Shown here piece after piece: positions 36,468-63,583 of a DNA stretch of 64,000 nt. The stretch lies in contig CM041085.1 of NCBI GenBank assembly GCA_023079485.1, positions 31,977,121 through 32,041,120 of the forward strand, read 5' to 3'. The first letter of the stretch is position 1; every line of letters begins with the position of its first letter. A program made the position numbers and the translations under genes. The notes below the pieces were generated by a model, which searched no databases, was not told the DNA's origin, and saw only the letters and a list, made by a program, of their open reading frames with translations. This stretch comes from Archilochus colubris (lineage: Eukaryota > Chordata > Aves > Apodiformes > Trochilidae).

Positions 36468-39400
36468 GTAAGTATGAGAAAAGCCCGCGGTATCTTCCCC
36501 TTTAGGGTGTCTGGGTTTTCCGTGTCCTCCCCGTTCCCCTCCACCCCTCGATGCGGTCACTGTGAGGTGCCCCCGCCGGGGCCATGGGCTGCCCCGGCTC
36601 GTCCCGAGGCGAAGGGCAGTCAGCCGGCTCTCGGAGAGGGGCGACGGCTGCGCCCCGCATGGCGCCCGCCGCTCTCGGGGGAGCCGGGCACTTTGCCGCC
36701 CGCCGGGCCGCGGCTCCGCTGTCCCGCCGCCCCGGGGGCCGGGAGGTGCTCTGGAGGGTGAGTCGCCGCCGTCGTTGCTGTCGTGACACTCGTGATCGTT
36801 CTTACACCTCGCTCGTCGGTCCTTCTTCTGTCACTGCCGAAGCTTACACGTGCTCGGGGCCGCACGGGGCATCGCTGTGGCGCCCCTGAAGCCGTGGGAA
36901 GGCGAGTGCCGGGGGTGTGGGGCTGATCGGCACCCTGACCCCGGGGGTCTGGCACTGGGTCGGTGGGTGGGTGGTTGCGTGGGCTGCTGGCACTGCTTCA
37001 AACACAGAACTTTGGTTCGTGCTTCTCCTTTCCCCTGCCACCTGTTCCTTTGTTGTTGGGTTTTGTTGTTGTTGTTTTCCTCACACTAGTGAGCTCTTTG
37101 CAAATACACTATTTTTCTCTCCGGAGGATTAGCACGCATCCATTCTACATACTCGTTCTGCCGCAGACCCTTCTAAATATTCTGAGAGATTTGCTGATTT
37201 AACATTGACCACCTAAAAGGATTCCGCTCCCCACCAAATGGGGAGTAAGTAATAGGATTTTCTCTTAACTCTCTGGCAAAGCTCAGCCTTGAAAACGTAA
37301 AATCATCTGCTACCAGTGTATCTCTGGCTAATGATTTAATTTTTTTAATTTTTTGTTTTGTTTAGTTTTGGATAAACAGCAAAGTATGCTAGTGTTCCTA
37401 GTTGCTGGTGGTTTTTCTTCTGCTGCCGTTACTGTTAAATGCAGCCAGTGAATGAGAACCAGTTAGTTTACTATCCAATAAGTCTGGCAACTCTGCTCTT
37501 TCCCAAGTAATTAGCACAATTGCTTGTTGATACCAAATGTTGCTAGTCTTGGATGTTATGAAGAAGAGTATTAAAGCTGGAAGGGAGCTCGGAGGTGATT
37601 CAGGGGACTGTGTCATCAGTAGAAATTGATCGCTGAAAGCTATTACTTTGAGGTTTTGTTTTTCCTCTTCTGGCTTGCTGAGAAAACTTTTTGAATTTTA
37701 CATAGTTGTTTTGATGTCAGAACCTGTATTGCAGGCTGAAATAATGGAAATATGTACACTCTGCCAAAATTCAGGCTCCAGCTTAGTGCAACATGAATGC
37801 TGGACTGAAGGGCTCTTTGAAAGTATTTTCCTTGTAAAGCTTTTGCTGTTTGCTGAGTTAGAAGAATAGATGATGGGTCCCCCTGTAGTAACTGGAGGAT
37901 TGTAACTTTAATATTCTCTCCTAATAACTGTATATTCATCTTCGTTTTTATTTTTTAAGTTGGGGGGTGTGGGGGGTGTTTCTTTGTGAAACAGGATTGC
38001 TATTGTGTTTGGTTACAGCTTCCTGAATTCTAATATGCAAATGCAAGCAGAAATTACTTACAGTCATTCCTTATGATTATTCCTTTAATTCATTGTGGAA
38101 AAGAAGATGTATCTCCAGTGTTTTCTGGATGATTGTCGGGCTGTTGAAACATTGAAACAAAATAGCAAAAATAAGTTCTAATATGTCATTCTCAAAAGCT
38201 GTAAGTATCTCAAACCTTTCGGAGGTTTCAGTCCTCACTGCTCTTGGCTGTTCCAGACTCTAGAGATATTTTGCTTGTAACAAATGATAAAATGTATTCT
38301 GTTACTAGCGATGGCTTAATTTGATGGGTTGCTATTGTGTTAATTCAGAGAACCATATGTAGTCATAATCGGGCGGAGAGTGTGTATTCTTGCTGTGAAA
38401 TGTCTGTGTTTGCACACAGTGTAGAATCAAACTTAAGAAGACTAAGTGCTTAAGTTGTTTTCCTTATATCCTGTTCGCTGTAAACTTTACGAGCTCCTTG
38501 CTGTTTCATTTGCTGTTGGAACATAGATAACTTAACTGGGCATGATTCATGGAAAGGTCATAGCTGATAATTGCAGCCTTGCTGCTTCGACATCCTGTTA
38601 TGAGATAGTACTAGGTATTTGTAAATACTCTCAAAAATATTAAGTGGTGCAGGATTAGTTTTGCAATTTATTTTTTTTGTCCTTAAGGTCTGGTTTAAAT
38701 CTGGGATTTGTGCATACTCATGCCTTTCCCACATGTCTGACACCCTACTCTGAGATGTCACAGTCAGTCTACTGTGACTTTCTGCTGCAAACTTTGATCT
38801 GGTTTCAGATTACTATAACTTTTGTTTTCCCCTGTTTAGAACTGCTTCAGCATCTTCAGTTTTAGATGCAGAAAGCCTTAGGGACTGGCATCAGTGTATC
38901 AGGTCTGACATTGCCCATAGTCAAGTGGCAGCAGCAAGTGGCGTGCCCAGACCCAAGCAGGGCCAGCACCTTTTTCTGTTCCACTTGCACACAAGAGCTT
39001 TTTATTTGGAAGCCACTTCTAAGCATTTCTGTTCTTATGAATCAACATGAAGCAACAAAATAAAATTGTTTTCTAGTTTACACTGGATTTTCTTTCATTT
39101 TCAGTGTCACTGATGAAATGGATGGATTCCTGGGTTTTCTTGGAATTACTACGTTAGGTTATGTTGGAAGTGTCACAAATTTAAGAATTTAAGTGAGGGT
39201 ATTTTTTCTTTTCCTCCTGTATGAGCTGTTAGTTCATTCTTCTTCCCCACTTCTCCTTTCTGTCCTCTTATCTTGTATTACCTGAAAATCACATTTAGAC
39301 TCTTGTTATGGGCAATTTGGTAATTTTAATTCCTGCTATTTTGGGACAAGCTTCTTTTTTTCTTGGGTGTGTGTTGTTGTTTTTTTTTTGTTTGGGTTGG

Positions 39401-41623
39401 GTTTTGTTTTGTTTTGTTTTTCTGGATATTGAGACAGAATTGCTGTTCTATTTGTATTGCTCTACGGTATTCAGCGTAAAAAAAGTTACCTATGACTTCT
39501 CTCTGTGTTTGAAAATCTAGTTTGTCTTTAGTAACTTGCTATTACTTGATTTTTAAAATGTTTATTAGCATCTTGCTCAACTTGTGATTTCAGTAGTGTT
39601 AGTCATAGGTATGAATTCTCATCACAGGAAAACAGGTGTATCTGGTAGGATGAGCAGGAGTGGAAAAGCTTGCTCCTAAATATAGCAGGAAAAACTTTGG
39701 TAATCTCTGTGTGATGTTCCATGCAGCAGTGGACAGACATCTTCAGGCTTTTTCTCCTGAGGTTAAAACCAACAGAACTCCCAAATCAAACAGTGTCTCC
39801 AAAGGCTAATTAGGCTGCCATATAGGCTGTCTTTGTAGTTGCTGGTCACATTAACTGTAGCAGCTTGCAGACATCGTTTTGGTCAGCTCAATGAGTCTCT
39901 GGCCAGAGTGAGATTATATAGTGTAGGTCCTTATGATAGCAGGCTTCCAGACCCAGCCCCACAGGTCTCTTCTGTGTGGTTGGGTGTGGGTTGTCAGGGC
40001 TGTTTTCAGCCCTGCTGCTGCCAGAGTTTTGGTATTTTGGCTGAAACTTTTTCACAGCAGCTATCTGATTCAAGGGAAACTGGGGAAGGGAAAGCAAAGA
40101 AGGGAAAGAGGATGTTGGCTCAGGAATGGATCAGCATTGTGTCTACACAGAGCTACTTGGGAAGGCAACAGAAAAGGGGGTGGGAGAGTTGAAATGTTTG
40201 ATTTGTGTTTTCCAACCCGTGAGCTTCCCCCAGGGGAGCTAATATTTTAGCAGCACATTGTCTGCTGTGTGCAAAGTCTGGCTTCTGAAACCTATGATAG
40301 TGCATCTGAATGACCTAGTCTTGAAATGTGTTCAGTCTTAAGTCTGTTTATTGCGCATGCGAGTTTAGTACTTACATTCTTTAAATAGTTGATCTGTATC
40401 AAGTATGCTTCATCCCAGGGCTTAGCTCTAATTGCTTGTCTGCAGTTGCTTCTTATGAGTACTGGGTACAGGTGCTGAAAAGAGAGCAAGACAACTCTCC
40501 TGTAGGCATGTTTGTTTGCTTATTTTAGTGTTCTCTGTGCTTGGTCCTAGGAAATTAGGAGAATAGTGGGAAAATTCTTGGTGTGCAAGAGACAGGAAAA
40601 GTGGATGCAGTGCAGGTATCTTGGAGAAGAAGGGAATGGGAGGTATAAGAATATAGGATGGCTGCTGTGTGGATGGTGACTACACCATAAAGAATAAGTT
40701 GTCTACTTCTACGTATTACTGCATTTGTATAAATAATAATTGTGTGCTGTTCTAATCCAAAAGAACAGATTCTGATAGTGCTACAACGATGAAGTGGTCA
40801 CAGTCCATAATGTGTGCTCAAAAAAACCCAAAACCCTGGTGGGGAAAAGTAGATTGGTTTGGATGTTAGATAAAGTGCATAACTACACACTACATGTTCA
40901 ATTGTGGCCTCTCCTTACCTTTTGGTGATAACCTAGCAGCCTCAACATTTTAAAATTTATTTATTTAATTTTTTAAATTAAGAGTATCTTTTTAAGTGTA
41001 AAAATTAAGATCATAGGAAGATGCAAAATGGGGTATGGGAGGTGAGTATTTGTTTCAAAGAAAGACTAAATGAAGCTGGAAAATTGTAAAATTGAACAAA
41101 TGGAAAAAAACATTCTCCAGAAGGGAAAATCAGACTTAAACTTGTATGCACTGAATGTTAAGGCAAAAAAAAAACAAAACCAAACACCACAATTTATGTA
41201 TCTGGAAGAAGGGCTTTGATTTATTGTGTGATGGGGATTTTTTTTAACCACAAGCCTTTATAGCATGGATGTGTAGTGCTAACAGTAAGTTAACAATTTA
41301 TCTTACAACAGAATAAAGAAGGAGAATGTGCAACTGTGGCTTGCAGTGGTGCATTTTAATCTGGATATCTTGCACATGCTTTTCAACAGAATCTTCATTG
41401 CAGGGAACAGTTCTACAAAGTCAAGAGTTTAATTTCTAGTTATAGAGAAACAATTGTTTGTATGGATGGCATTTTTTAGGACCCTCTTCTAACCAGTATG
41501 TTTCTGGTTTCTGTATTTTGATATGCCACGTGGGGTAATAAGCATATGGAAATGGTTGCAAAATTTTTTTCTGATCTGTGGATTATTTTTTTTCCCCTCA
41601 ATACTGCCTTTTTTTTTTTTCAG
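36468..41623 (+). other. KATNA1 intron 1
   Basis: 5.2 kb. The left end is still CpG island (to about 36960) and the rest is AT-rich. It contains G-rich GGGGGGTGTGGGGGG at about 37963-37977 and T/G-rich tracts near 39365-39420. No coding exon or repeat family was recognised. Confidence 0.65.
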
Positions 41624-41636
41624 CTTCATGTTGAAC

Positions 41637-56250
<14,614 letters not shown>

Positions 56251-56392
56251 GTTGTCTTATCTTGAAGAAACCACCTTGCGTCTTAAAGCAGCTCTAGAAG
56301 TAATAAGTAGTGTGTCAGTGCACTGCGTACTCTAACTTTTGTAATTTAAGAGCAACAGATGTCTAAATAAATTTTTTTCAATGCAAATTCAC
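56251..56392 (+). other. KATNA1: KATNA1 3' UTR
   Basis: A short 3' UTR of about 140 bp ending after the AATAAA at 56366-56371, which is followed by T-rich sequence. Confidence 0.7.
56366..56371 (+). terminator. Poly(A) signal, KATNA1
   Basis: AATAAA 116 bp after the KATNA1 stop codon. Cleavage is expected at about 56385-56395. Confidence 0.7.
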
Positions 56393-59300
56393 TTGAACTA
56401 TCTCAAAAGTTGCCCATTTTTCTCAAATGTGAAAGATACTGGTATCTGCTTTGATCTTCAAGATTTTAAAATGTGACAAGTTTAATACTAGAACTTTTGC
56501 ATCAGAGGATTTACTGTTGGAAAAAAAAACGGTTACAAAAACTAGTTTAAAAAACCCCAACAAACTAGCTTTGCTAAATGAGTTAAGGGATGCTAAGAAC
56601 TAGAAAATGGGATAAACAAGACACAGTTGTTTAGATGTTTTTGCTAGCTGATCTTAGAGAAATCTACCCTTAAGCTGTTTCTAAGCTATTAATGAAGAAC
56701 CTGTCCAAAGGCTGAAGTTTAGAAGAGCAGCTCTTGCACTGCTGGCAGTCAATAGATTCAACTGAAGTTAAAGAAAGGGTAGGATCATCACTGGTATACA
56801 GCATCTATTGGCAAGTGGAATAGAAGCAGTTCTCTGAGAATGGTTCTGGTGACCTTTTAGGTCATCATTTTTTGCTCAACAGCAGTCATTGTGACTGAGA
56901 CACGTAATTTCTCCTTTAAAATACCTGTTATTTTGGAAACACTTCTTGCTGCAGCTAAACTTCATGGGTTTTCGTGAACAGAACATGTCTAGACTCGTTT
57001 CAGCGGGGAGATGAATACTGTACGAAACTGGCTGTGGAATTTCTGCTTATCTTCAGATGCTGCCGAGCAGATGGAAAGGACAAAGGATAATGAAAAGTTG
57101 CAGCCCTAGTAGAAGGCAAATGAGTCCCAAGTACACATTTGTATAAATGCCATTATCCTGAACTTCTTGTTAACATACTTGAAATTCATCACTGTTATGT
57201 CAGTGACAGCTGGAACTTCTAGCAGTGCTGGTGCTGAGACACTAGAAGGACAATGAGATGCAAATGTTGAGAGTCATATGTTCAGATGTGCAAATGTCCA
57301 GAGTCCCTGGGTGGACTGGGCATGATGAACCCAGAAATGAAGAGAAGAAATTCAGGTGAGTATGCAAGTGTGTGCATTTATAGACTTCCATCTCCAAAAT
57401 GGAAAAAAATGTACCTCTTTCATTTCAAAAGCCATATGTGTCTGAGTTAAGATATGTGCTACTTTGAAGTAGTGAGTTCTCTTATTTTCCTGTTTGTGTG
57501 TTAGGATTAAGGTATTGCTGTCAGCTGTTTTGCAGGAGACTTCTCATAATTCATTGCAATCAAGCTAAAATATTCAGTCTGTCACCTGAGTAAAAAGGGA
57601 AGGTAAACAAGCTTCAGTCCTTGGAAGCAGTCCAGTAAGGGGCCACTTAGATGGAAAGAATTATTTATTTTGAGAAGGTCTAAAGCAAACCTCATTTTTA
57701 AAGTGGTAATTGAGTTCAACAGGCCTGTTCACTCTAAATGAACAAAATAAACACCTGGTTAATATATAGTAGAGGGGGAAAATGCGGTAGATGCTGAATC
57801 TGTAGCTCAGAGGTTAGTTTTGTGTCAGAATGAAGAACGTGATATCAACCCCAGCTGGTGGAGGGAAGAGCCAGAGCTACTTAACCCCATGTTGAAAAAG
57901 CAGAGGGACATTCTGAGGGCAAGGAAGAACAAGAAGGGCTCCTGTGGGAGTCGTGGTTCTCAAGGAGATGAGATGTGGTCTTTCTGAAAAACCTACTGCC
58001 ATTCCACAGCGTAGGGGGGGGGTTGGGTAATTTTGTTTGGTTTAATCCCACCCCCACCTCCCTTTCCTTATCCTATCTGGCACCTATATCCTTGTCAGCT
58101 CATGTCCTGGGAAAATGAGACCTACTATGACTGCCACGCAGGCCAGATGCCCTTTCCTAACATTTAGTTGTGGTTAGGAGTCTTTAAACTGATTTATAAA
58201 TGATTCGGAGTGGTCCCAGCTCAGAGTAGTGTTCTCTGAAAGGCATGAGAGTTTTGTGGCTCAGGAAAGCCAAGTGCATTAAAGCAGAACACGAGTGCTT
58301 TAAGACTTAGTAGCTCTGACTCCATAGCACAGCAATGCTGTCTGGCAATTACTGTCTTCAAGATCTGCACTTTAATTAAAATTTGATTTTATTAATCTGA
58401 TGGTAATATTTCTTTCCTGGTGGTTTGTAAACTTTGGAGGACAAAACAATACAAAACGGGATCACTTCTCTCATGGAAACTGACCAAGTTTTGAAGATAT
58501 ACCAACAATTTCAGAGACTTCATCACTCATTTATGTTGCAGTTGCTCATTTAGAACAGTGTTGAATCTCCTTGTTGCTGTGCAGGTGCTCAGCTTAAAGT
58601 TTTGTTAGGAGGGATGCAAAGAGCACATGCTAATAGCTGCTGAATATCCAGCTGCAGTGCATTACATCCAGTGCTTGTGCAGCAGGGAAGAAATGTTGTG
58701 TTTCATGGCCATCCTGCTCTTTCTCCACACCCACTGCACCCCCAAGGAAGCTAAACTTCAGCCTTAGACATTACTTCTATTTGAACTATGCTAATGAAGG
58801 GGCCTGAGCTATGTTCATAAAGTAGACACAATTAATTTGCACATACAGAGGAGTTTGACCTTTTGCTCTTGTCTGTGCAGTTACAATCCCTGTGCTAGAG
58901 TCTTAGCAGTTTCCCATTTAGCCATGGATGACAATGACCCCTCTGCCATGTGTTTTCTTTCACTGCATTGCCTTCTTAATTCAGATGCCTGTGTATCTCC
59001 AGCATCACCTCTGTTGTACATGGCTGTATTATCACTGCAGTAGCTCCCTTGCAGCAGTGTCCTAGAGAGCACTGCTTGGGGTTCCAGGGCTGTCAGTCAC
59101 TGCCATGCACTCCAAAGCAGCAGAGTTGCTGCCTTCCTTGACTGTTCTGTGGTTACACACCTGTTCTCTTAAGCTGACAAATGCCAGTGTGCTACTGTCT
59201 CGTGGTTTTTTGGGTTGTTGTTTTTTTTTTCCCAGGCAAGCCAGGTTAAGGACTGCTCTACCACTGTAGTGCTGTCAGGTTTGTGAGACAACTCTCAAGT

Positions 59301-59640
59301 AATTCCAGTCACATAGCAGCTGTAAGGACAAGTATATGAATAACTGAGGTCTCATTAAATTTATTATAATCTTTTGATGGGAGCAGCATCTTTCTTCCCT
59401 CATTGTAACAACTTAGGATGAACATGGGTAATTCTGATTATTCAAATGATAACTGTGCTCAGTCTAATGGTAAGTGGTTAGAAGCCCTTTTTTTCCCTGG
59501 TCATTCTTTTGTCAAATAGTTCTTGTCAATAAGAACCATGAAAAGCTGAATGACAAGCAGTACCTTGCATCTAATGCATTTGTCAAACCACTGTTTTATC
59601 TAACTAGAAGTAGAGGCACACGTGAAACAGTCTAATAAAC
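56393..59640. other. KATNA1-GINM1 intergenic region (convergent)
   Basis: 3.2 kb between two convergent 3' ends. It has a G10 run at about 58014-58023 and short open frames without similarity (for example 58837-59043). No gene or repeat family was recognised. Confidence 0.65.
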
Positions 59641-59644
59641 AATT

Positions 59645-60405
59645 TAAATGTTTATTTGAAAAATGTTAACAGTACAAATTGGCATGGGCAGACTGGGCCT
59701 ACTTAGCAACAGTAAGCCAGTACTTTTAAAGAATTTTGTAGATTTTTTTGAGACTTCACATAGTACTGTTGCCACAGATACAAAAAGCACATTGTTTATA
59801 AGTGTGAATAATTTTTATGAATGGAAGGGGCCATAGAAGCATAAAGTGCTTGAAATATAAATCTGCCTTTTTGTTTTGCAAATATAAATATCAAATTACT
59901 TGAGTAATACAAGTGTTTGGTAGTGATATTTTCCTTGCAAGGCACACTCAACCCTAAAAGACCTGAAATCAGGCTGGGCAGCTTTATTTAGGCTTGCAGG
60001 CACGGCTGATGTTTGTGATGCTCCTTTGTCCTTTTCTGAAGGATGCCATCTGGAGACCTCAGGACACCCTGAATTTCACCATCTCGCTATTCACGATAAC
60101 AGATCTGGTTTATATATGGGTGTGAAGGCAGCCAGCATCTTGTCCAAGGTTCACAGAAGTTAAAACCAGTGGTAGCCCTCAGGGTGGAAAGCTGTTTTAA
60201 TTGGAAGCTTCTGAAAAATCTGTATATTTATGGAGGAACACAGGGAAGTCAGCTTTGGGCCCTGGCCTTGAGTGTCCCTTCACCAATTAATCAACTGACT
60301 GAGTTTTCTTAGTAGGAAACAAACAAGGCTTTAAGATCAAGTGCCAAATTTCAGGTCGACTAAGAATTTGGTTTAAAAAACATTAACTCCAAAGTAAATG
60401 TGTCT
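59645..60405 (-). other. GINM1: GINM1 3' UTR (approximate)
   Basis: Minus-strand tail after the GINM1 stop codon. Two AATAAA signals are on the minus strand, read as TTTATT on the plus strand at 59993-59998 and 59651-59656. The transcript therefore probably ends near 59975 or 59635. The choice is not decidable from sequence. Confidence 0.55.
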
Positions 60406-60514
60406 TTAAATACATCCTTTCTCGTCTAAATTATTTTTCCTGTCTGGAAGATCTGAAGGCGATCTGATGGTGATCACAGGTACAAAGCTGACTTCATCCA
60501 GAAGAAGGATGCCT
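60406..60514 (-). CDS. GINM1: GINM1 terminal coding exon
   Basis: 109 bp on the minus strand. The acceptor reads TTACCTTTCAG, followed by A|GGC ATC. It encodes the cytoplasmic tail of about 36 residues, with TAA read at 60408-60406. The mammalian pattern GIL-LD-V--(I/V)PVT is visible. The middle (RSPSDLPDRKNN) is diverged. Confidence 0.88.
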
Positions 60515-62384
60515 CTGAAAGGTAAGATTGCCTGCCATTAGAAAACAATATACACAATAATTCTGTGTTCTAAAAATTAGATTTATTCTTAAACTCCACA
60601 AGCTTAGTTTAAATCAATGTGTCAAGTAACTATTACTCTTGTAATAGAATGGAAAAGTGGTTCCAAAATGTACTAGCTGTTGTTTCAGAAGGGTCCCTTC
60701 ACCCAGTTTCTACCTCTGAAATTTCAGCAGTGTATACTGCATACACTCAATTTTTATACTAGCATAAAACTGCCATAAGGACCTCCTTTGTAAGGCTCAT
60801 GCTTCTAATTCTCTAAGAATCAGCCTCTTGTTTTACCAGTTTACTATAGAATGGCATTACAGACATGGGATGAGGTCCTGATTCACATCTGCAATTGTCA
60901 TTCTCTTAATGAGACCTTCTATTCATTCTTACTGCTTTATAGTCATGAATTGAATGTCTTCCACTTTTTACAGGACCATTTTATACAGGTAGCAAGAAAA
61001 AGATTGTGTGGGTTTGAGATTTTTCATTTGTAATTTTTTTTAAAAGGAAGGGAGGACCATCCTTCCAGTGCTACAATGCACTTGAAGAAATGCACTTGAA
61101 ATGCACCAATGAAGAAATTACTTCAGGCTGGTTCCTCTGCTCTGTACTGACTTCTGCCATGGACAGGCCATCAGACACTTTACAAAACAGGATTAATTTT
61201 TTTTTCCTAGTTCTACTTAGTTCAAAGGATCACATGTAGCAGTGTTAAGCTACTTACTGCTGTGAGAGTACAAAGTGTTTCTTTACTTTTTCTTCTCTGA
61301 CAGGGCAGCTGCAAGACGTACTGCAATCTGACAACACACTTGGTGAGATGTCAGGGGGAAGCACAGTCTGTTGTCAATGCAGTTTCCAACCCTCCTGATC
61401 TTCCAAGCCTCCATTTTTTTACCTCTGTCAGAAGGACAAAGGCCACTCCTATCCCTGAGTGGGTACATAAATTAACTGCACTCAAGGCCATTCAGAAACA
61501 CAGCTGGTCAGTTGCATTTGAAAACCCCAGCTGTGCTTGTAGGTAGTGAATCCTGCTACAACATTAGTCATGTGTTGAAAGAATGTATGGTTCCAAGGGT
61601 CAGGTCTTCTGGAAGTGATATGTACTATGTACATGCTTGCCCATTCCTGCACTTATCAGGAATCCTGATTTCTTAGTTTGCTTCTCTGAAAAGTGTTAGT
61701 GTTGCTGGTACCACACCAACTGAGAGAATAAAGCCATCTGCAGTCAATCAGCTTTATTTATGACCTGTTGCCACCAATGCTACATTAATCACTATGGCTT
61801 GTAAGATGCCTATATAGGTAGTTCCTCTGTGGAGAATTTGCAAGCCAAATTTGAGGCCTTTCATAACTACTATAATAATTCCAACATTTTAGGAGTATGG
61901 AAAGATTTAGAGTTGTTGGAATTATTTACTTCTGGCTTCTACCCGCCTTTCTCAAAGCTATGTTAATGGTGTCTCACAATGTAGTTCTTAGAAGACTTAG
62001 TACTAAGTTTGGCAGTATGACAGCTAAGCTAAATAGTTCCAGTCAAGTATCTGCCCATGTTCCTCTGAAATGCTTATGTGTCAAAGGGTCACTTGGAATG
62101 AAAAGTTACTGGCAGCCTTTTCACTGAGTTGTTGCCATCTTCCTACAGAATGGGGCTGCTTCTTGAAAACTTTTTTTAGTTAATGTTTTACCTTAATCAG
62201 AGAAAAAAATAATTACTTACTTTTTTTCACAGGAAGGGAAAATCATCTTCAAAGCTTTGAGAATAAGAGCTGCTCCAACTACTCCAACTACAATGACTTC
62301 CATCATACTAAAGAAGATAGGTAAAGACTGAAACCAGAATCTGCACAACCCTTTTCTCAAGTCTTCCACCCACTGGCACATCAC
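60406..62384 (-). CDS. GINM1: GINM1, glycosylated integral membrane protein 1 (last two coding exons)
   Basis: GINM1 (formerly C6orf72) is a single-pass type I membrane glycoprotein of unknown function. Only its C-terminal part is in the window. The minus-strand exons are 62384-62221 and 60514-60406. The first begins VMCQWVEDLRKGLCRFW, as in mammals. It encodes a hydrophobic transmembrane stretch (VIVVGVVGAALIL) and ends at a perfect donor, GTAAGTAATT. The second joins in phase 2 to restore the codon for Lys in KGIL, then reads GILLLDEVSFVPVT and a diverged acidic tail ending in CI and TAA (60406-60408). Agreement of both termini and the splice phase with the mammalian protein makes the call firm although the two exons total only 273 bp. 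Upstream exons should lie to the right of 64000. The position fits human synteny next to KATNA1. Confidence 0.9.
60515..62220 (-). other. GINM1 last intron
   Basis: 1.7 kb between the transmembrane and terminal exons. Plus-strand open frames at 60851-61033, 61340-61546 and 61897-62127 lie antisense to it and have no recognisable similarity. Confidence 0.65.
62221..62384 (-). CDS. GINM1: GINM1 transmembrane exon
   Basis: 164 bp on the minus strand. The acceptor reads TTTGACTGTAG and the donor AAAAAAA|GTAAGT. It encodes 54 codons plus two bases: the conserved juxtamembrane helix, then the membrane span, then FPSCEK. Confidence 0.9.
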
Positions 62385-62828
62385 CTACAGTCAAAGAGGT
62401 AAAAATAAAAAGGTAGGATGCAAAACATAGCAACTACAGTTTTTGTAGCTACCAGTGAATCACCTTACATGGTGATAGTTTTACTTAAATTTGTGTATGC
62501 TTAAACATACATAAAAAGAGGATGGAACTGACAGGCAATTCAGACTTCTTTCTTCTACAAAGTTTGGAACAGGTGAAGGTTTAGTTTTCTGCTCAACCTA
62601 GCAGAGGTCTCTGAAAGGAAAGGGCACTTTAGAAAATAAAGGATGCTTGAACAGAGAAGGTGAAGGGTGAGGCATTTGGCCTAGGCATAGAGAAGCTGTG
62701 ATGGCATGACAGTGTACAGCAGGGTAAGGACAGAGGTAATACTTTCTGTGGCCTATATAACTTCCAGCCTGCTATTTCAGCCCCCCTATCTCAGCAGTAG
62801 GTTATGAAGTGTTTCAGCCAAAAAATAG

Positions 62829-63475
62829 AATTGGCTGGGTTGGAAGGGACCTCTGAGTTCATCAAGTCCAACCCTTGATCCACTACCACTGCAGTTACCA
62901 GACCATGGCACTGAGTGCCACATCCAGTCTCTTCTTAAATATCTCCAGGGATGGAGAGTCCACTACTTCCCTGGGCAGCCCATTCCAATGCCTGATCACC
63001 CTCTCCGTAAAGAAATTCTTTCTAATGTCCAACCTAAACCTCCCCTGGCACAACTTGAGACTGTGCCCTCTTGTCTTGCTGAGAGTTGCCTGGGAAAAGA
63101 GACCAACCCCCACCTGGCTACACCCTCCTTTCAGGGAGTTGTAGAGAGTGATGAGGTCTCCTCTGAGCCTCCTCTTCTCCAGGCTGAACAGCCCCAGCTC
63201 CCTCAGCCTCTCCTCATAGGATCTGTGCTCGAGTCTCTTCACCAGCCTAAGTTGCCCTCCTTTGGATCCGCTCCAGGACCTCGATATCCTTCCTAAACTG
63301 AGGGGCCCAGAACTGGACACAGGACTCAAGGTGTGGCCTCACCAGGGCTGAGTACAGGGGCAGAATCTCTTCCCTGGACCTGCTGGCCAGACTGTTCCTG
63401 ATCCAGGCCAGGATGCCATTGGCCTTCTTGGCTACCTGGGCACTCTGCTGGCTCATGTTCAGCTTCCTGTCAATC
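62829..63475 (-). repeat. CR1 LINE, 3' terminal fragment
   Basis: A CR1 copy in minus orientation. Read on the plus strand it starts at the 3' end ('agaattggctgggttggaag') and runs toward the 5' truncation near 63475. The minus-strand frames at 62895-63329 and 63247-63456 carry CR1 reverse-transcriptase C-terminal blocks ([39 protein letters not shown]) that are almost undamaged, so the insertion is fairly young. Its 3' part closely matches the copy at 50-357. It has the same orientation as GINM1. Confidence 0.95.
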
Positions 63476-63556
63476 CAGAGAGGAGGACATCATGCCCATC
63501 TCTAGCTAATATGGAACTGAAACTTCTCCAGCTGTTACTGTGCTGGGAAGTAATTT

Positions 63557-63583
63557 AGGAAAGTTTTTTTTTTAAACTTTCCT
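63557..63583. repeat. Inverted repeat / hairpin
   Basis: AGGAAAGTTT and AAACTTTCCT form a perfect 10-bp stem around a seven-T loop, about 80 bp beyond the CR1 5' truncation point. Confidence 0.85.

Larger units (their letters stand above)
36190..36960. promoter_or_regulatory. KATNA1: CpG island and promoter of KATNA1
   Basis: A GC and CpG-rich block without a TATA box. An overlapping ETS/CRE-type element, GGAAGTGACGCA, lies at 36253-36264 just before the GGA-rich sequence taken as exon 1. This is a common core of housekeeping promoters. Confidence 0.75.

Noticed and set aside
36327..36955. Open frames of up to 144 codons near the KATNA1 promoter
   Set aside because: GC- and GGA-repeat-driven frames. 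KATNA1 coding starts at 41637, and the region is better explained as 5' UTR and intron.
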